Part shown: positions 20,758 to 26,321 of the stretch, piece after piece
Position numbering within the stretch: the first letter of the stretch is position 1
Layout of the letters: each line of letters starts with the position of its first letter
NCBI GenBank assembly: GCA_015680685.1
Contig: MNCI01000852.1
Span: 610,978 to 637,298 of the forward strand
DNA length: 26,321 nt
Direction of reading: 5' to 3'
Source: Gnetum montanum
Taxonomy: Eukaryota > Streptophyta > Gnetopsida > Gnetales > Gnetaceae
The notes under the pieces: model-generated
Databases searched by the model: none
What the model was told of the DNA's origin: nothing
The model's input: only the letters and a program-made list of their open reading frames with translations
Position numbers and translations under genes: made by a program

Positions 20758-22714
20758 CATGCATGCTTAGTCTTTCAGATCTTCCCTTTTCAACTTACTT
20801 GTGTGGGAGATGGCCACCCGTGTTGATATCATATAAGTAGCTCCTCAATTTTTACCTTTTTTGTTTTACACTATTTTTAATACATTTTCTATTTTCTTGA
20901 ATATTTTACAATTTTCTATATATTTTAACTTATTTGAACTTTCCTTATGCTTCTTCCTTTTTCTTTATTTTCATTAGAACTTTGGTGCCAACTACAACTA
21001 TTGATTAATGATGGTTTGTAACTTGATTGATTACTTGATTACAATTAACTAGATTTCATCTTAGAATTATGATGTTTATTAATGAAACATTGATTCTTTT
21101 CATGATATCAAGCAATGAGTCCATTTCATCCACCACTTCACAAAACTCCATAGTGTTTCCTTGTTTTGGAAATATGAGGTTCCTTATTAATAAAAACTTA
21201 TAATGAATTTGTAACCTTGATACTTTCCAAAGTTGGGACAAATTAAGTGGATGAACAAGGGTGTGACTTCAAGGGGATTTGTCACTTTTGTACCTACCAT
21301 TATCTATGGTTGCATGAGTATTTCCATGGATTCCTCACCATTCCTATGTTGACAATTAAACATGAAGTAATGTATTTGCATGGTGTGGTTCCCATTGAAA
21401 AAACACAAAAAAACAACAATGGAAATTCAAAGCACACCCCTTAGAGAAAATAATAGGCTATAAGCATTAGTTATGGGGTTGGAAAGACATGTTACCCATG
21501 CCTGAAGGTACCCCTCTAACTAAGGTCCTTTTTCACTTCCTACTTTTCTTTTCTTTTTTCTCTGGAATGGTGAGTCGTCTATGGGGATGTTCTTGTACCT
21601 TGGAGGGTAAAATGGTCTAAGGTATCAATGTGAAGTCATTGAAAGTGGATGGTCTTGATTCAGACCAAGGAAGCTCTTAGGTCATATTAATCACATCCTT
21701 CACAAGGAGCTTCATGTAATCATAATGTGGGATCCCATTCCATACTCTCTCTCATCCACTTATTCTTTCCATGTACCACCTCACTACCTCTTCTCATGAT
21801 GATATTAATGGCTCTATTTTGTGATGGTCTTAATTCTTTTATGGTTTCATTGGTGATTCAATTCTTAACAATCCATAACCATTTGTCATCCTTAGGGCCC
21901 ATGGACTCCTTAGTTTGAGGGCATGCAAGGGCATGAGCCTACTATGGGGATGATCCACTTGCATACTCCTTGGTTGGGATGGTTAAGCTCCTTATCCCTT
22001 AGCCATTTTTCTTTCAAACCTAATGTTTTCCATTATGATGCATCTAGCTTCTACATTCCTTAGCACATAAATTTCCTAAAAAATATTTATTTGACACATA
22101 TTTCTAGCCCTCTTCAAGCATTCATCCTTACTATAGGATTTTTTGGCTTCCTATGAACTCCAATTTCATGAAAAAACCCTTTTCCCTAAGTTTTTAATGT
22201 GAAAATTTTTTATTTTTGATTTCATCAATGCATCCCTATCAACACAACACAAAAACTGTATATATTCATAAACACATAGAAATTTTTCACATTTTCTTCA
22301 TCACACAAGGGGATTATTTTACCATTTTTAGAGCTCAGAGCCTTCCAAAGCCCATAACTTACTAACTACTTATCCAAATCTACTTGTTCTTTGACCCTGT
22401 AGCTATCATAGATGAGCTTTACATCATTGGGGATCATAAATTGATGGTTTTTAATAGAAATTTTTTTGGATTATTTTCTAACTTTCACATATTTTAACTA
22501 ATAAAATAATATTAAATATCATAAATTCATTTAAGTTAAACCTCCCAAAAAACTCAAATAGCCATTACAACAAGATAATAATAAAATAATATTAAAATAA
22601 TCAATATGCCATGATCAAAACTTAGCCTAAGTGTAACTAGCTAAAGGGAAAAGGTATGAAGGTGTTATAAGTTACACATAAAATGCTAATCCTTGGGAAT
22701 GTTTGTGATCATAG
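20758..22714. other. AT-rich stretch, nothing recognised
   Basis: Only short frames without family features (the longest is about 65 codons at 21247-21444). It may hold the 3' untranslated region and LTR of the integrase fragment before it, but I found no repeat pair, TATA context or terminal sequence to support this. Runs rich in AATAAT occur at 22500-22600. Confidence 0.5.
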
Positions 22715-25580
22715 ATGGCCCCAAAGAGAATGCCTGAAGGAGAACCATCGAGCCCATGGGAGAGGTAGCCATGAGGAAGAAGGGGCTAGTAACCACAATA
22801 GCCCCAAGAGGGAGAAGCAAAAATGCACAGCATAAGATCTCTTCAGGAGAAGTTGGAAGTGGAATTTATCCATTAGATTCCCATAGAAAAAATAGGCCAA
22901 TCTAGGTAAGAAAAGGTGCTAGGGCTTGGACCAAATTTGGAGGTCACCTTGACTGAGGCTTACTTAAGAAAAATTCATTCTAAGGAGGTCCAAAGTTTGG
23001 TTCTTCAAAAACTTAACTTTGATTCCTTCTTGGAAATGACCTTAGAAGATATGAAGACTCAATTGTAAGGATCTCCCATGTGGCCTATCATCACTTTTAG
23101 TGGGAAGTGGTACATGAGAGAGACTTACCTCTTCTAGAATAATAGGCAAGTAGATGTCACAATGAAGATCAAGGACATTAGTGTGTCTTATTCAATTAAG
23201 GTCATTGTAGAGGCCCTTGGGTTGCCTGATAGTGGGGTAACTTTGATGGAGATTTCTACATAGGTAGACAGAGATGTCAAAAAGGAATCAATCCAACAGT
23301 GCTATGGAGTGGACCGTATGGAGTACAGTGCACTCACCAAGGTAGAGAGGCTTTATTTCAAGATTGTGGCATATCATTTAAACCTAATGATGAGGCGAAG
23401 CAAGATCACTGCATTCTCTAGCCATGTGTGTGCCACTCTAAAAGGAAAATTTCTAGTCAACCTTCCACAACTTATCTTCCTAGAGATGGAGAAAAGATTT
23501 AAAGAGAATGAGCATGGGAGGAAGATACTTCCCTTTCCCTATCTCATTAGAAAAGTTTTGTAGAAGGGGAGGAATATCCTATTATGCCAATGACATGATT
23601 TGCCATGCATGCTCTTGTCACATCCTAGTGGGAGATGATGAAATATAAAGTGCTTGCCAAATTACTAGAAGAGGAGTAGCCACCACCACCACCACTTGCT
23701 TAAGAGACAATGCTAGAGGCTTGTGTTATGATTGAGTGCATGAAAAAGGTTTTTGAACAACTCCTACAACAATAGAAGGAAGGACTAAGTGGTGGAGAAA
23801 CCTTAATCCATTGGCTAGCTTTGAGCCATTTGAATGAAGTAACTTGAACAATAAGCTGGCTGGAAGAGACTATGCCACTATTTTTAGCACAAAGGATGTA
23901 GGTGCCTATGAGATTGAATCCAAGCACTTGAGAAGTGATGGTGTTCATCCATGGATAATACAAATTCTTAGAGATCTCTAGGAATGTCTCCACTTTTTTG
24001 GTATGCTTAGAGGAGGACAAGGAAATGACTATCATAGTGATGTAACATCACAAATAAGAAATAATGGTAGAGGTGGTGGCCGATAACATTGTAGAGGCCT
24101 TGAATGCTCTTGCAGTCATTATGCTAGACATTACTACACTTAGAGATGTGCAAGCGTCTATAGGAGTTGGTAGTGAAAAGCTAGGTATAGCCTAACAAGA
24201 GGAGATGTTAGATCAACTGGTGGGAACTAGGAAACTACTTCTAGAGATTTTCAATCTCCTAGAAAACATCACTACTATCCAATCAAAGTTACTGGAAATC
24301 AAGGGTAAGATCCTCATTACAAACACCCAACTTGAGACAGCCATGATTGAAAATTTATGGTTGGCTACCGAAGTTGTAGAATTAAGAGCTTGCTTGGCCG
24401 ATCTTGCCATTCTTAGCTAAGTTGTTACAAGAGATGAAGCTTTCTTGTAGCTTTAGGAAAAACTAAAACAGGCTGAGAATGATGGAGATGATGGTCTTTG
24501 ATGTGTCCTTATTAGATGCTTTGGCCTTCAACACTGATAAGGACTTGTTGCAACTCTGCAAAGGAGAACCTCACTCTGACCAAGGACATTCACTACCTAT
24601 GCAATGTTGAAGCACAAAAGGATCAAATGATAGAATTTCTATGATAACAATAGGAGCAGCTTGCCAAGGTAAACATGGACCTCTAGAGGTTAGTAATTGA
24701 CAATCGTAATCTCTCAATGGAGGAAGTACTTGCCCTTCACTAGAAAATAGTTATTAAGGTATCCACCTAGAAAAATGAGGCCCTAAAATTTGAACATGTA
24801 AAGAATCATTACAATGACTAGGTTAGGCTCCTCAAGAAGATGAATGAAAAGAAGATTCAACTAGTGAAGGTGAAAACGAATGAGGTCCTCCAACAAATCC
24901 AACAAAGATGTGATGTATGGCAACCAATCTTTGATAGATTCAATGCCTACAATAAAGTAAAAATATTTCTAAAGAAGTTGTAGATTGAAGAGATGACATA
25001 TTACATGGAGCTTGCCAACCTCTGGTATGCAAACGTGGTTATGCTGATAGTAGGAAGGCTATGATTAGAGTTAGAGAAGCAGGTGGCCAGCTCATACCTC
25101 CTCTATGAGGTTGAGTTCAAGCATCATAAGGACACAAAGAAAAAGCTAAAAATAATAAGCATTGAGCTTGAATTCCTTAGGAGCCAATTTACAGACCAAT
25201 GATTGGTTGTTAAGAACCTAGACAAAAAGATGAACAACTACTAGGAACTATAGAACCTTGTTAGAATGTTTGATGTCAAATGAAAACAATTTGAAGCCTA
25301 GTTTATCAATGTTAAGGAATTATTCCCTACAATGCCTTATCTATGGAACATCCTCATACTAGCCCACATTGGTGATGCTGCATGGATTATGTATGATCCA
25401 AGGAGCAACAAGGAGAAGATGAAGACATTACTAGATGCCTTTTTTCTTCCACTAGAAGTAGTAACTATAACAAGATAACTACAGCCATTGCCTCAACCTC
25501 AACCATCATAGCCACATGCATTGGAGGCTAGAGAAGGTTCTTCATCATCCTAGGAGCCTTCACGTCCTAGCATTGTTTGA
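22715..25580 (+). pseudogene. Relic of a large coiled-coil protein, probably transposon-associated
   Basis: A start at 22715 reads MAPKRMPEGEPSSP, and one frame with stops runs to 23563. The middle reads ISVSYSIKVIVEALGLPD, then LYFKIVAYHLNLMMRR, KGKFLVNLPQLIFLEMEKRF; this pattern recalls the plant transposon-associated protein domain in which an (I/V).EALGLP block precedes a Leu-rich helical part. The frame moves to frame 1 by about 23640 (PPPPPL at about 23680, then Leu-rich coiled coil to 24420) and to frame 3 by about 24560, with heptad-like K/E/L-rich sequence to ELFPTMPYLWN and a QPLPQPQPS tail ending TGA at 25578-25580. In the last segment I count 17 stops, 11 of them TAG. The domain call is from memory and unsure; that this was one long protein is well supported by the three long collinear frames. 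Confidence 0.5.
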
Positions 25581-25996
25581 TCTTCTCTTCATCTTTGACC
25601 GTTAGAGATTTCTAGTTGTCTAGTTTTACAAGGGTGTTTAATTTTGTTCTCATGAAAATCCACTTTTGTAATCATTGTAAATCCATACAATTGGGCACTT
25701 AGAATTAGTTAGTAAGTTAGTCAATTTGTGGTTTCATACCTTCCCAATTTTGTAAGAAGCTTGATCCTACTTTTGATTTAGTCAAGGATGAGTTTTTAGT
25801 TATTCATGAAGGTATGATGAATCATAAAGTTGAACTACATCTACAAGCATGTGTTGACACATCCCTATTAATGCATGGGTTGATGCATTGACACAATTTC
25901 TATCTCTGCCTATATAAATGTGTGTACCTACTGCATTTATGGCACCATTGAGTCACTAGCATAACAAAGTTCTTGCAGTTTATTCCTATAAGAGTT
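25581..25996. other. Noncoding stretch after the coiled-coil relic
   Basis: No coding frame. It contains TGTTGACACATCCC and TTGATGCATTGACACA as a degenerate inverted or direct pair near 25853-25900 and a TATA-like box at 25911. It could be the 3' region or LTR of the preceding relic. Confidence 0.35.
25911..25918 (+). promoter_or_regulatory. TATA-like box TATATAAA
   Basis: CTGCCTATATAAATGTGTG, a strong match to the plant TATA consensus, about 80 bp before the inferred start of the next unit at 25997. Confidence 0.4.
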
Positions 25997-26023
25997 TGAT
26001 GAGACGCGGTTTACACTAGGCCG

Positions 26024-26096
26024 CGATATCGCATCCCATGCGATATCGCGTACACGATATCGCGTCTTCTCCTACGATATCGCGTACGCGATATCG
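26024..26096. promoter_or_regulatory. Five CGATATCG palindromes upstream of a TATA box
   Basis: Exact CGATATCG copies start at 26024, 26041, 26055, 26075 and 26089, most extended to GCGATATCGC or CGATATCGCG. Spacings are 17, 14, 20 and 14 bp. The last ends 18 bp before the TATA box at 26114-26121. This looks like an array of binding sites for a dimeric protein. Confidence 0.7.
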
Positions 26097-26113
26097 CGTC
26101 GCGCCGCCATATC

Positions 26114-26121
26114 TATAAATA
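26114..26121 (+). promoter_or_regulatory. TATA box downstream of the palindrome array
   Basis: CCATATCTATAAATAAGAGG, a strong match to the plant TATA consensus. Confidence 0.6.
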
Positions 26122-26287
26122 AGAGGCGGCACTCCCTTCATTTCCCAATCCTGGCTAGTGTAGCGAAGCTCTAGCAGATTGATCACTCCAGAGTTAGAAT
26201 TTTTCCCCATGTGCCTGCAGTAGGAGTCCTAGAGTGAACGGCTCTTTATTCGAGCAACTTGTAACCTGAACCCAAGTTGTGTACGGC

Positions 26288-26293
26288 AATAAA
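26288..26293 (+). terminator. Polyadenylation signal AATAAA
   Basis: CGGCAATAAAGATG, about 170 bp after the TATA box, as expected for the R region of a short LTR. Confidence 0.4.
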
Positions 26294-26321
26294 GATGAAC
26301 TTGATTGGATAAACCTTGCAG

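Larger units (their letters stand above)
25997..26321 (+). repeat. LTR-like or promoter unit reaching the window end
   Basis: Starts TGATGAGACGCGG (a possible TG end), has a GC-rich palindrome array, a TATA box at 26114 and AATAAA at 26288-26293, then runs off the window. Its base composition differs sharply from the AT-rich DNA before it. An LTR U3-R arrangement is my favoured reading; a host promoter is the alternative. Confidence 0.4.

Noticed and set aside
250-25580. A reassigned genetic code with TAG/TAA read as glutamine
   Set aside because: CAG and CAA are still common, TGA stops and several frameshifts and deletions also break the frames, catalytic residues are lost, and sister copies have Gln codons at the same sites. 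Decay of methylated repeats explains it better.
25997-26321. tRNA or other structured RNA gene in the GC-rich end
   Set aside because: No cloverleaf or A/B box pattern could be drawn; the palindromes are short identical sites.

Overview
This window looks like nuclear DNA of a land plant with a large, repeat-rich genome. A conifer, another gymnosperm or a fern would fit, but nothing in the sequence fixes the species. I see no intact gene. Almost everything I can assign is decayed Ty3/gypsy LTR retrotransposon sequence. Its domain order and habits match the Tat lineage (Ogre/Retand/Grande-like): a second RNase H after the usual one, tandem repeats between pol and the 3' LTR, and antisense reading frames outside gag-pol.

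Layout. (1) About 250-3020, minus strand: gag and protease of one element, with a TATA box behind it at 3335-3342 and U3/LTR-like sequence out to about 4340. (2) 4351-4760, plus strand: a protease fragment of a related element pointing the other way. (3) 4971-5265 and 7588-7955: two minisatellites. Between them, on the minus strand at 7488-5442, lies a gene-like relic whose five exons join in frame through four GT-AG introns (538 codons plus stop). I do not recognise the protein. (4) 8041-20133, plus strand: two related Tat elements in tandem. Element A has RT, RNase H, a second RNase H, integrase, a 30-bp minisatellite, an antisense frame and an LTR. Immediately after that LTR, element B starts in the middle of its second RNase H and runs through integrase, its own minisatellite, an antisense frame and a second LTR ending at 20133. 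(5) 20317-20757: an integrase fragment of another Ty3/gypsy family. (6) 20758-22714: AT-rich DNA with nothing recognised. (7) 22715-25580: relic of a large protein with a region resembling plant transposon-associated domains and a coiled-coil C-terminal half. (8) About 25997 to the window end: a promoter/LTR-like unit with five CGATATCG palindromes just upstream of a TATA box, and an AATAAA near the end.

Three features cut across the window. Most in-frame stops are TAG at positions where glutamine is expected, and several are CAG or CAA in the sister copy; this fits deamination of methylated cytosine in CHG context. Clusters of small palindromes built from GCTAC/GCTAT pentamers fill both LTRs and recur inside the first intron of the antisense gene. 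Four minisatellites share a core close to TTAAACTAGCA although their units differ in length.

The strongest candidate for something undescribed is the spliced antisense gene at 5442-7488, set between two minisatellites and between protease and reverse transcriptase sequences. All reading was by eye; no search was run.
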